A stretch of DNA of 64,000 nt from Arctopsyche grandis (lineage: Eukaryota > Arthropoda > Insecta > Trichoptera > Hydropsychidae): assembly GCF_051622035.1 (NCBI RefSeq), contig NC_135360.1, forward strand, positions 6,572,001 through 6,636,000, written 5' to 3'. Shown here piece after piece: positions 21,165 through 32,505 of the stretch (the first letter of the stretch is position 1; the number at the start of each line of letters is the position of its first letter). A program made the position numbers and the translations under genes. The notes below the pieces were generated by a model. It searched no databases and was not told where the DNA came from. It saw nothing but the letters and a program-made list of their open reading frames with translations.

Positions 21165-21604
21165 CGCTCCACGCTTTATAAGGGGCAGGTCTCTCAAGAC
21201 ATCTTCGACGTCCGATTTGTTTACCTATTGTTATGGTCACGTACTCGGATATGTATTCCCTCGACACCCAGTTCCACGGTATCGGTCACTTCTGCGAAGA
21301 GACCAAATAGTAGCCACTGTTTAGCCTACATGCACTTAGAGTCTAGATATTATTGAGGATGAATGGAAGAGACGCCTGGCATGTTGATGCACGTGTTTTA
21401 TTTATGACAGCTGAAGACAGAGTGAGGTAGCTAACTCCGAACACAATCGAGTTGGTGCCCACTCGCAGGAAGGTGACCAAACTCGACCATGTCGTATAGC
21501 GAGCCGCCACAATATAATCCTTGAAACCGATTATAACGGTCACACAGTCTCTGGGATGCTACTCGGCCTAATCCGATTGCAACTACTCGGCGATGTACGT
21601 AACA
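21165..21604 (-). mobile_element. LTR of the same family, opposite orientation, truncated
   Basis: On the minus strand it starts TGTTACGTACATCGCCGAG and continues with CCCAGAGACTGTGTGACCG, matching the solo LTR at 20755, but the last part up to CGCAACA is missing. It is inserted in a copy of the hAT-like element whose terminus lies at 21759. Confidence 0.75.
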
Positions 21605-21868
21605 ATATAAACAAACAGAGAAGTTTTTATCGGACATACGTCGAGCACCAAGCGTCAAATACGACTGATGCTCAAATTATTTAGATCTGTCCGTGGACAA
21701 CTGTCACTTGACAACAATATAACACCTAAAGCCACTTCTATTAATATTACATTTCTCTGTAACTATCATACCAACGAGAACTTGAGTGCCAAATACTGCG
21801 TATTCGCCATTTTAATGGTAAAAGTTGTCTTTGTGACCACCGCAATGTGACTAATAATCCAATGACCG
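21605..21868. mobile_element. Remnants of two TIR elements
   Basis: Positions 21605-21759 are the terminal part of the CAGAGAAATG element (copy B), ending ACATTTCTCTG and sharing ATCGGACATACGTCGAGCAC, as complement, with copy A. Positions 21760-21868 match the right part of the MITE at 15782-15973, including CAATGTGACTAATAATCCAA. Confidence 0.65.
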
Positions 21869-21889
21869 AATGCGAGTGCGTTGTTCGAC

Positions 21890-22161
21890 GTTGGCAGCAG
21901 TGGGGCACAGCGGCAGGACGGAAGGGAGCGGAAGAGGGAGACGGAGAGGGAGAGGGAGAGGGAGACGGCGGCGGCGCCGGCCCGCCGTCTATTCGTTCGT
22001 TCGTCTGCTCTCCTCCTCCTCCTCCTCGTCGTCGTCACGCACCACCCCTCCCCACCCGCCCTCACTCCCCGCCAGGAAGAGAACAGCGAGGAAGTGTCTG
22101 CGGCCGCAGAGGACGAACCGGCCGACCCAACCCGCCAGCAACCCTCGCTCACCGCTCACTC
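21890..22161 (+). promoter_or_regulatory. CpG-rich promoter/5' exon of the BMP receptor gene
   Basis: This is the only strongly GC- and CpG-rich stretch in the window, with an AGGGAG repeat and CGGCGGCGGCGCCGGCC. It ends in a donor, CACTCAG/GTATCC at 22161/22162. The next matching acceptor is TTATTTCAG at 23859, which opens the exon containing the receptor start codon. Several frames stay open across it because stop codons are rare in GC-rich DNA; I infer an untranslated first exon and promoter, not a protein. Confidence 0.6.
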
Positions 22162-23381
22162 AGGTATCCTCATCACCATCGATCAAACCACACCTGTCAC
22201 TTTCAAATTTCAAATCGAAACAAAAGAACATCATCAATATCATTTTCATTTATTTCGTATAATTACTATGCACTTTGACAGCTGATCATGTTCGCGCCTA
22301 ATTGTTTTTCAGATATCTCATCGTTCGTACATGATCGTCGTTTTGCGGTTAATTGCCGCCCGCGATGCTCCAACGTGATTCCAATTAGACCGAAATTAAA
22401 AATATGTGTGTGTGTGTGTGTACGAATTGTCACCGACAGATATAAATTCGATAACTTCAATTATAAAGGTCGCCCGAGATAAACGGAACGATTGTGTGCA
22501 AATATATACATATACACGAAACGCTACCCAATTATACAAAAAAAATGTATGTCATTAGTGTACCGTTCGATTTAGTTAGTGTCGGTCGATTATTTTGTAC
22601 GAACCCTACTAGAATACTAATAGAGCGTCTCGGTACTAATTATTTTGAGATAATATTCCGACTTCATTTGTTTTATGGTTTTGAAATTATTTAAATTTTC
22701 AATATGTGCGCATTATTCTATATAAAGCATTGATGGCCTAGTGTATTTTTAAGATGAAAATAATCACACTTTTCCACTTATTGAGATTAAAATATCGTAC
22801 AACATAATTAAAATAAGAAATCAGTATATGAATCGTTATAATTGAAAGTAGCATAAGTCCACTTTTCTTCATTTCGACAAATATATTGCAAAACATTAAA
22901 TATAATGTTTTGCGTTTAACTATAATGTTTGCGTTTAATACGCTTATTCTGCATTTCCAAGACAGGACATATCGAATTAAAAAAAGTGATAGCAATTTGT
23001 GAATTAAGTCAAACAGAAATAGTGTTTTTGGAACTGAAAATTTTAGCCTTCGACAAAATTAATCTAAATAATTTACATAGTTACAATTTTATAGTAGCTC
23101 TGTAAATACATATAATAAATAAATGATTTCAAAACAAACTTGTCATCAAATATTGTTATATTAATACATATTTATTCTAATTTAAAATTTATCATTATCT
23201 ATGTATGGACGATAGGGTTTTTAAAGTTTATTATTATTATATGTAGATGAAAATGAACAATTCTGAGAAGAGAAAAAACAAAAATCCTAGCATTCAAAAA
23301 ATAAACTTCCAACTAGAATCTTATTTGAAGCATAGTGAGTGTATCGGAAAAAAATATTTGGTTTAGGATTAATCTTTAAAA

Positions 23382-23705
23382 TGGTAAACGGACTACTAGT
23401 CATATGTTTAACCAGTCACAGGACAACCGGTCGCTCTAGATCGGTCACACGTGATCACCCGTCACACTAAAACTGGTCACGAGAAAATTTGTCACGCAAA
23501 AATTGATCACACCCAAAAATTCGAGCAATTTTTAATTTTTGGGTGTGACCAGTTTTTTTGTGACCAATTTTCGGGTGTGACCAGTTTTCTCGTAACCAGT
23601 TTTAGGGTGTGACCTGTTTTAGTGTGACGGGTGATCACGTGTGACCGATCTAGTGCGACCGGTTGTCCTGTGACCGGTTCGCATTTGACTAGTAATCACC
23701 AAACC
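23382..23705. mobile_element. Foldback MITE with 8-bp duplication CTTTAAAA (hAT-like), copy 2
   Basis: CTTTAAAA flanks it at 23374-23381 and 23706-23713. The ends TGGTAAACGGACTACTAGTC and GGTTTGGTGATTACTAGTCA (complement) and the ACTGGTCAC-type inner repeats match copy 1 at 5145. It has one or two more inner units, giving 324 bp instead of 272. Confidence 0.88.
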
Positions 23706-23935
23706 CTTTAAAATATAGCGATAATCGAATTATTTTACCTTTTAATATTCAAATTCGAGCTTTAATTACATCTTCAGATACTATTCATGCTTGAACGATT
23801 CCAACTCTTGATGTCCAAAGTGATATTGCAATACAATAAATGATTTTTTATTATTTCAGATTCCCACATGAGTTTCGACGAGGACTATGAATTGAACCGA
23901 CCCCCATTCTCTAACGTTAACACGACCTAGTCAAT

Positions 23936-26900
23936 ATGAGGTTAACCGGCTTACTAGTCTTGGCGACAGTCATAAAATTGGCGTCGGCTTTACCCCACAT
24001 ATATCCCGTCAGTGACGCCCACTCGACCGATCACACCGATGACAAAACCAACGACGGAACTCCTCACAACATCGACGAGAGCAGATCGGAATCCGAGTCT
24101 GAAAATATACCGAACGATACTAGTCCACAGCTGAACGACAAAATCAAACTGCACAGGAGGAAAAGTATCGAAAATGAATATTCAAAACCGACTGAGAAGT
24201 CGACAACTGATGAAAAGCCGCACGGTCAGCTGTGCGCTCACAAGTTCAACACCGTAGCTCGAACTTCTCGCGTCACCGTTGACGGAGCTCTGACGTCCAA
24301 TTATGACGACGATGATTTCGACGATGAGGAATATGGTTAATATATACTAGTACCTTAAATTTACTTATTAATTTGATTTGTTGAGGCACTACGGAGATAC
24401 AGACGCTTTTACTATTGATGAATGTAATTCAAATATGATACCTGGAATATAAAGTAAGAGTCATCATAGTCTACCTTCTTTCTCGTTCACTCAATGCGTT
24501 GTGGACATTTCTATCGCCTGGAATCTGGTGGACGATCCGCTTCCACTCTTCCCGGTCTTGTGAAAAGTTGAAAGCAGCGTTTAACCGTTTGCTCGCGGCC
24601 GTCTTCTATGGAAGCTTTGGGCGACAAGTCTGTAGTGCGGCTGTCTTCCATAGAATTTCTAAACTTTGCACGGGATTTTGAGCCTTATATGCGCCTATTT
24701 CAAAAGGTTCAAAATTGGTTGAATATATTACTGAGAGTTGAATGCCATCTATTCAATTTGCTTAAAATGAATATATACCAGTCAAAAATTAGTTTTTTGT
24801 GGAACCATACTGAAACCTCGTTTATGTGACGTCACGTCTTCAATTAATGAAGAATGATTATTTGACAATTAATCCAAAACTACGAGATATATTATGTATT
24901 TTATTGTATAAAATAATACTTTATGTGTTAATTAACATATCTGGTTACTTGAGTAAATATTAAAATCTGTATTTAACCTTTCCACCGCGTACGACTACTA
25001 TACATGTCCTAGCGAACATGCCCTCAGCGCGCGAGACACGCATAGATGTCTTAGAAGTTCCAACCTGTATAAGAGCCGTCTATTGTGTTAAAATTTTATA
25101 ACTTGGTTGAAAATATTACTAAATGTATACTTTACCAAATTCAATAGATGGCAGTAGTCAAAAAAAATAAATATAGGTTGTAAAATTCAAAAAAATATTA
25201 CAATCTATATTTATAGTCGAAAACGCGATAACAAAATCCGCAAAAAAGCATCCGCGTACAGGGCATGTTCGCTAAATTTGGTGACGCGGGCAAAGGGTTA
25301 AGGTCGAAAACTCGATTGCCAAATTCGCGAAAAAGGCGGCGTACAGGGCTTGTTCGCTATATTTATTGCCGCGGGCAAAGGGTTAAGGACGACCCTGTCG
25401 GTTATTTAATTTGATCTGACCATTTTGTGGGAGACCGTCCTCTTGGTCGCCTTCCTAGTAGTGTACCAAAGACTGCCAGTTTCTTCCGGGCAATATGGCC
25501 AAGGTTCGAAATATTCCTTTTCTACATGTTGTGGAGTCTCTGAAACTGCCAGCTTTTTGAGGATGTAGATGTTTGTACATCTTGTCGTCCAGCAGCACAT
25601 TTCAAAGGCATTTAACATGTCAATTTCAATTTTTTTTACAAGCTTTTTAGTTTCACTCTGTTGGTTCAATGATAATCCTGATCGTCCAAAAATTGTGATC
25701 TGATTTTGAACCACTTCTACTCTTCAGGTCGCTTTGATATTTTGCCAACATATGGGGGTTAGCTAACATTGAAGTAAGTTAATGTCTCCGACATTTAGCC
25801 AGAGTTTATTCATTATTCATTAAAAATTACATCGGAATCTTGTGTCAGATTGAATCGATGACAGCTAGCTGTCCAAACACGTCTTTCTACCGCCCCTCCA
25901 CAACTCAAAAGCTAAACAGTTGTAACTGTTACTTTTTTAACGTCCATTTCTCGACTCACCACTCTGTTCACTAGAGATCACACTAGACGGATTTTCGTTT
26001 TTCTCATTATATGTAGAACGGTTTTTCCATATCTTTGTCAGACTGATCATTGCCGTTTTCGCCATTCATATTCATCTGCAGATTTCCGATTGGCATCCTC
26101 CTTCTCTTGAAATCAAAGCACTAAGGTAGATAAAATCGTTGACTTGCTCATGGTCATTTTAATAATAGGATACAAATGTTGTAAAAATCTGTAGTTCCTC
26201 CATAAGTCTGCAAATGTATTTTCGTTATATGTTGAAGAAATGTTATTTAATATACTGTAACTCTCATCATATTGTATTGTCATTTCAGAAAACAGAGAAC
26301 CCATCTTAAGCAATTTCACCGTACCCGGAGTCGGAGTTATAAAAGGCGAGCATTGCCCTCCTATGACCAGCTATTGCTACGCTTTATGGACTGAAAATCC
26401 GCAAAATGGCGACATCACTATCCTCGGCCAAGGTTTATATCTCTCCACCATACTCTTTCATAAGCGTTCCGACCGTTTTTAATGTGATTCCAATCGCAGG
26501 ATGCTGGGAATTATCCGACAGGCACGATCCATGCAAGGCCAATGAGTGTCGCATGGACAAGCCACCGTCTCGCGCCGACCTGACGACCAAATTCTGCTGT
26601 TGCAAATCGCAATTTTGCAACGTGTCTCCGACGTCTTCGCTGCCTCCATATGATCCACGTACTGATAGTCTCTTTAGCGAACGATCGTTTGAATGTACAG
26701 TGCAAAAATTGACAACGATGTGTTTATGTTTCAGTCGTACCCATTGGCATCATGTCGGTGAGTCCGATAGTGAACGTTACCAAATCTGAATACCAGTACA
26801 TTATACCGATCGCTGCGATCGTTCTCGTTGTACTCGCCGTGTTCACTTTGATATACATCATTTCGAAGTGTTTCACCACTGAAAAAGAAGCCAACGTTGA

Positions 26901-29900
26901 CGGTAGAAATCTTGTCTTCATTAAAACGATTGGTAGACTCTGACGGCGGTTGTAATGAATGTTTGAATTTATTTTTCAGGGAACGATATTGGGAGCAATG
27001 TGGAAACTGGAGGACCTGGATTTTCGTGCAGTGCTACTTGCGTCGATAATCTTAAGCTTCACGATAATATAGGTATATTTAAGCTGAATTAAAGAAAATT
27101 TTCAATGTTCAGGCAAAGTATGGTTCAGGGATTGTCAAAGTTTTGGTCTATGGGAGCTATGAGAGTGAAAGGAATGAAATGATGGTATTGTTGTAGACAC
27201 AAGTGTTTAATTTGACGGGCGGGAAGGAAGTAAAGTAGTCGCCACCAACATGAATGGTGACACAAACTTGAACATGTCGTAGGGCTCTTGCAGAACCAAA
27301 TATTATCTCAATTGCTACCCAATTCTAAAAAAGTTCTGGAAAAAACCTTCAATCGTCAATAAATAATACATATTTTTAAGTTACTAAACATTAGTAGACA
27401 TACCTAACTTTGCCTGGAAATCTATTTATATAAAAATCAATGTTTGTCTGTGTGTCTGTCTGTCACGTATGCGTTCCTATACCATTCTACCAATTGCGAT
27501 GAAACTTACATGAGTTATTGTGTGCATGACCGCGATGGTTTCTGTAAAAAAATCGCCCAAAAACGGTAATGGGAACGGGAAAGCAGGAACGAGTGGCATT
27601 GCAACACAATAACATCAAATGTGTTCGCCTCGCCACCTGCGTTGTTAGGGTAAAATAAACAAACGATTGAATAATTTCAAATGTGTTAAATTATCATCAT
27701 AAGTAGTAAGTTTATCACAAGTAGTAGTTTGTTACTGAAACGCATGCCGGGTTCAGCTAGTTCTTATATAAATAATGATAGAAGCTATGCCTCATGTACA
27801 GAGAAATGTAATAATTATAGAAGTGGTGAAAATAATTAATACTGTAACATAGGAACAAGAGAGAGAGTATCTCTAATTGCATTCGTGGGTGAACAATAGA
27901 AACCCCGGATTAAGCTAACGGGACTCAGTAAGTGCCCGAACAAAGGATATGCTGGAGTTCTCACAGACCTGGGCGAGTGCGTGCGTAAACAATAGACTCA
28001 CCACGGTAGACCTTTACATGCCTAGACAATAGATACAAAAATGGATCGGGGAAGCTGCGGTGTGCAACTTGTCCTTTATAAGGAGGCACACACTGTAGAT
28101 CAGATGATTCTGGAGTGAGCGACGGTTTCGTATGGACCTCTGGAATCATTGAATAAATGCTGTAAAGCTAATTTGGATTATGAACCCACCTCTACGCAAC
28201 AATATGGCCATCGCCATACTTTATTATTTTCCGCCACAGTCTTTGGTGTTCGATATATATCTGATAAAAATTTGTTCATATTACTCGCAAGATGGGGAAG
28301 TGCATCATTAACATTCACAATGGGCGGAAAATTAAGTATGGCGATAGTCATACTGCAATTTTAAATAAAGTCATACTGCATTACTGCAACACTTTAAAGC
28401 CTAGAGCCGCTACTATTATTATAAAATTGTTCTTTTGTACTTCAATTCAAAGAAGATTGTGCTATTTAACCATTTTTTATTTGATAGGTTCTGGTAAACA
28501 TGCAAAAGTATGGCGTGGCTCTCTAGGCGGTGTACCAGTTGCTGTAAAAGCGTTGCCAGCATCTCGAATGACCTTATGGGCTAGGGAAAGAGATCTCTAC
28601 TCCATGCCTCACATGCGTCATCCAAATCTCTTACAATATTTTGGTACCACACATTTTTACTAGCACGTTTAAATAGATTTACATATAACGAAATTTACAT
28701 ATGAAATTGTTGTCTACTGTCAGGTTGTGATACACGGCCTACGCTGGAAGGCCCATCAGAGCATCTGTTGGTCTTGCAATTGGCGCCACTCGGTTCTCTG
28801 CGAAATTTCCTTATTGATCACACGCTAGATTGGGAAGTTTACACGAACATGGCGCTCGGAATCGCTTCGGCTCTGGCCCATTTGCACACACATATCGATA
28901 AAGACGGTGAGCTTCATATCTACATTGGATTATCGAAAGTGATCTAAAAGTATAATATGAATACTATTTATAATCAATTTCAGGTCAATACAAACCTTGC
29001 ATAGTGCATAGAGACGTCAATTCGTCTAATATCGTAGTACGAGCTGATCTGTCGTGCTGTCTTGGTGACCTGGGATTGGCTATGTCTCTGCCCGATGTCA
29101 AGTCTCATCCGACGCAACCTCAAAATCACAGAATACAAGAGGCCGGAACCCTTCGTTATTTGGCGCCGGAAGCTCTCGAAGGTGCCCTCGATCTGAGAAG
29201 GTGTGCAGCTTCACTACGAGCCGTCGACGTCTACGCTTTGGCACTCGTGCTTTGGGAATTGCTCTCACGGTGCAGTACGTTGCATAGAGCGCCCGGTCCG
29301 TTGGCTTACGCTCCACCGTTTCAAGCCGAAGTCGGTGAGTTTTGTGTACTTTTAATGTCGTTAAATCTTCAACTATATCTATGTGAGACTGAAAGTATGG
29401 AAATTGATAGATTTGAAGTGGACGGGGAAAATTTTTCAATAAATATTGTTTATTAAAGGTGACCAGCCGACGTTGGAACGTATGCAAGTAGTAGTTGGAA
29501 GACACAAAGCTCGACCGTTGTTTTCCACTCGTATGCTGTCCATTCGTGCTACAAGACTAGCACGTGATACTTGTGAAGACTGTTGGGATCACGATGCAGA
29601 TGCAAGGTGAATATCTGCCGATGATTTTGCAATGCATATATTCTGAATTTGTTCTTTAATTTGATTTGGATTTTAGATTGACCGCTGTTTGTGTCGTGGA
29701 ACGTTTGACTGATCTTAAAAGCATGCGACCTGCTCCATCACCAACCATCAATAGTAATGATTTAAGACCGCCCACTCAACACCATGGTAAGGATATATAA
29801 TATAAATGTATTTAATTTAAAAATGTATATAAGTTTTTTCAATGTATTATGTTTCACAATTTTAGATAGTACGCCGAATTGGCACAGTCCGGGTTCGTGT

Positions 29901-32015
29901 GAAGATAAAAACTCCAATATAACATCGTCGGTTGTGTCGAATGCGAATCTAATAGACTTTCAGGCCAATGTATTACAGAAATTACCGCTACAGCCTCACC
30001 AAGGTAGGAATCCGTGTTTGGAACGAAATCTAGCATCAGTCGGGTACGATGATAGGCTCATCGACAAATCACTAAAAGACATGCCGTCCAATTCGCCGAC
30101 AGCTCTGCCCAATACCGACTATGGTTCTAACAATTACATCCGAGTTGAACACTCAAATTTGGTGCAGAATATCCAGAATGCGCCGCAAGATTTTTCCCGG
30201 CCTGAAGAACACACCGTGAGTGTTGCAAATTTTGGACGACACCCTAATAGGAATTACCAGAATACCTATTCGGCTCCACAAGAGGTTCCGAGCCACGACG
30301 ACCAGATCGAATTTCGACAGATGGCTCGTCCCGTCACACCTATAGGCTATGTTCAAAACGACGTCAGCGGAGATGTCAACGGTGCTGTGTTTCCGAACGC
30401 CGAAGGTAACCCATACGGGTATCCTGCCAAGCGGAGCAACATGCTCCAAGAGGTGAGTCAGCCTCGTTGGGGTACCAAACGCTTGAGAGACTTCCTGGAC
30501 TCGAAGTTGTTTAAGAAAAAGTCTGTTCAAAATCAACCAGTGCCTTTAGAGACTGAAGTTAATTTGGTATTATCGAATGGAAAGCCTGTTAATAATATGA
30601 ACACGACAAACGGTAAGTTTATTACGTCCGTAGTTTTGAATGACACCAAGGGTAAGTTGAACAGGGATAATTCCGATGCGAGCGATCCTTGCGTCGATAG
30701 GCCTTCCAGTCTGCCAGGTTTGGATTCCGTCGTCGTAACCAGCGCCGCTCCAACGGAGAGACTGCAGAACGAGACCGGTACATCTACTAGTAAAAATTTG
30801 AACTATTTAGAAAACAACATGTGCGCAATATCGCCGCCCAACCGCACCATTTCTCACAACATGATGATTAAAGTCGACGATAAGATCGGATCCGACAGTA
30901 TAATAGCCGGTTATAAAGAACTACCGGCTTATGCCATCGAAAGTGCAAAAACGCCCAATCAGGTATTCGCAGTCATAGTACCGAAACCGGCCGTTTACAA
31001 TACAAAACCGAGTAACGATGTCGCTGAGTGGCAGCATCGGAACAATATTGAATTGCCACCTAAAGTCAATACGTCTAAGCAACGGTATAGTTGTAACGAT
31101 GAGTCAGATAGCAAAACCGAGGATTCATTTAAGAAATGTAATCGGAACTCTTACAGTGGTGAGTTTGAAGTCGGAAACTTTTGCAAGTATAATAAAGACG
31201 ACGATGCTGCCGAGAATGGATTAGGTATTGACTATTCTAGTAATAGCGAAGACGAGCATATGTTATTACTGTCGGAGAATGGTGGGTCTAAGATCACGAT
31301 GAGGCAACGGTACGACGCCAAATCTAGTCACGATTCCAATAAAAAGAACAAGGCGTTGTCTTCGTCGCAGTCCATCCAAGAAAGCGGCAGCGGACTATCT
31401 AAAATAGCGGCCGAGAGCTTTTCCAGCTTGTGCAGCAAATACGGCAAAAGCAAGTACGAAAACTTAAAGAACGACATGTCGGACTTCAAAACAGACAATC
31501 AACCGTTACTCCTAGCCAAAGACGCGGCTTCTATCAATCATCGGAATCGTAAATTCCGACTTTCCGTATGTCGGGACGATGGCGTCGACCTGAACAAGCA
31601 GGCTGGTTCTGTCGATTCTAACGATGACGCCAACGACAGTGAAAAGACCCTAAATTCTAATACTAAATGCAACGGAGAGGATACGTCTAGTGATGAAGAC
31701 GTTACTCTGCCGGAAGAAGCGCCGAAGAGGAACTCGAACGGCTTCCGGCCGCTGAGCATCAAGCAGAATCTGTCGAGGCAGCACTCGCTCGAGCTGGTCA
31801 GCGAGTTGTTCTCGTCGTCGGCCGATCTTACCCGCCTCAAAGACCCGGCGAGCAGGATCAAGACGCCGGGTGATGTACCACCGTCGGTGAGGAAGATGCG
31901 CGGCAGCCTCGGTTCGAGGATACGCAGAACAGGCTCGGCGAAAGAGAGCAGCAAGACGGCGTCGAACAGGCTCAGCCTCTACGACGATCGAATGATGTTC
32001 GGAAATAGTTTATAA
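23936..32015 (+). CDS. wit: BMP type II receptor serine/threonine kinase (wishful-thinking/BMPR2 type)
   Basis: Eleven exons, all GT-AG and in phase: 23936-24335, 26289-26432, 26500-26658, 26735-26902, 26980-27072, 28488-28643, 28724-28906, 28984-29334, 29459-29606, 29677-29786 and 29866-32015; 1353 residues. The receptor binds BMP ligands at the cell surface and phosphorylates type I receptors; the fly orthologue acts at synapses (family knowledge). A signal peptide (1-18) is followed by about 80 hydrophilic residues, then a Cys-rich activin-receptor ectodomain (about 100-225, ending KFCCCKSQFCN), a transmembrane helix at about 256-277, and the kinase at about 321-610: GSGKHAKVWRG, VAVK (about 342), HRDVNSSN (D about 445), DLG (about 463), APE. 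The Asn after HRDV matches BMPR2 rather than the HRDFK of activin type II receptors. A 740-residue Ser/Asn-rich tail lies mostly in the last exon, as in BMPR2. Start chosen because it gives the signal peptide, 76 bp after a splice acceptor. Confidence 0.93.
24585..25382. mobile_element. piggyBac-like MITE (copy 2, outer)
   Basis: Flanked by TTAA at 24581-24584 and 25383-25386. The ends are CCGTTTGCTCGCGGCCG and GCCGCGGGCAAAGG. With the inner element removed, its length and order match the 474-bp copy at 44624-45097. No transposase. Confidence 0.85.
24977..25297. mobile_element. Second piggyBac-like MITE nested in the first
   Basis: Flanked by TTAA at 24973-24976 and 25298-25301, which is a TTAA present inside the outer element (compare TTTAAGGTCG there with the complement of the uninterrupted copy near 44705). 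Its ends CCTTTCCACCGCG and GACGCGGGCAAAGGG are related to those of the host element, but the interior differs. Confidence 0.82.
27421..27760. mobile_element. Helitron-like non-autonomous element
   Basis: It begins TCTATTTATATAAAAATCAA then TGTTTGTCTGTGTGTCTGTC, and ends GCCGGGTTCAGCTAG between A and T. This is the known pattern of insect Helitron/Helentron relatives: a 5' TC start, a 3' CTAG end and no target duplication. It lies in intron 5 of the receptor gene. Confidence 0.75.
27799..28436. mobile_element. CAGAGAAATG element, copy C, split by an LTR
   Basis: The left end CAGAGAAATGTAATAATTATAG matches copies A and B. The right part shares CATATTACTCGCAAGATGGG with copy A, and its terminus is worn (CTATTATTATAAAATTGTTC). 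An LTR is inserted at 27843-28201. It lies in intron 5, ending about 50 bp before the kinase-start exon. Confidence 0.65.
27843..28201 (+). mobile_element. Solo LTR, relative of the TGTTACGTAC family
   Basis: It begins TGTAACATAGG and ends CTACGCAACA. It holds CCTTTATAAGGAGGC (promoter-like) and TTGAATAAATGCTGT (polyadenylation signal) in the same positions as the copies at 20755 and 38740. Flanks are ATAC and ATAT, an almost matching 4-bp duplication. The closest relative in the window is at 63530-63978. Confidence 0.7.
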
Positions 32016-32149
32016 TGATTTTTTTTTTGCAATGCAATACCGTAATAATATCACAACTATCTTTATTATGTAATGTGTATTATGTCAATCATGTTTCAGG
32101 TGAGAATCATTATTAGGTTTCAAATTAATCGTTAGTTAGCGAACTTACT

Positions 32150-32155
32150 AATAAA
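32150..32155 (+). terminator. Candidate polyadenylation signal of the receptor gene
   Basis: AATAAA, 135 bp after the stop codon at 32015. Other AATAAA words occur further down, so the true 3' end could be more distal. Confidence 0.4.
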
Positions 32156-32331
32156 GTGATGTTATGTATATTATATGCACTCTATATATACACGTGTGGT
32201 GAAGTTTTGTATACTATACGTGCGCGGTTTCGGTTCTAATCAGGTCAACGTATTTTGTGTCGTTCATTTAAGTTTTGTATATATATATATGTATACAAAA
32301 AAAATGTATATATCCAAAATATATGTGTACA

Positions 32332-32505
32332 AACAGGTCTGTTACTGAGAGTTGGCGCGCTCTCATACTCAAACAGAAGCGCGCGAAAGGGACAGAGCGT
32401 CTTTTTAGTATTGAATGCAGAATGACAGCATACTATACACCTATTCACCGACACTGCACAAGCACATTTGTTCACGCGAACTCTCAGTAACAAACCTATA
32501 CATAT
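32332..32505. repeat. Small TIR element
   Basis: AGGTCTGTTACTGAGAGTTG at the left is mirrored by AACTCTCAGTAACAAACCT at the right. The interior is GC-richer (GAAGCGCGCGAAAGGGACAG). No clear target duplication. It probably lies in or just after the receptor 3' UTR. Confidence 0.6.

Larger units (their letters stand above)
24490..25735 (-). pseudogene. LINE ORF tail relic interrupted by nested MITEs
   Basis: Positions 25387-25735 encode, with frameshifts, IEIDMLNAFEMCCWTT, LGHIARKKLA and GRRPRGRSPTKWSDQIK, the usual C-terminal motifs of an insect non-LTR retrotransposon. Positions 24490-24580 continue with LNAAFNFSQDREEWKRIV. The two halves are separated by piggyBac-like elements inserted at a TTAA in the LINE. 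It lies in intron 1 of the receptor gene, antisense to it. Confidence 0.75.

Noticed and set aside
21847-22285. Overlapping open frames of 130-143 codons in three frames
   Set aside because: GC-rich low-complexity DNA lacks stops in all frames. The stretch ends in a good splice donor and fits an untranslated first exon.
22738-22995. Minus-strand 85-codon hydrophobic frame upstream of the receptor
   Set aside because: AT-rich composition explains the Ile/Phe/Leu bias. It lies in the presumed first intron with no motif.
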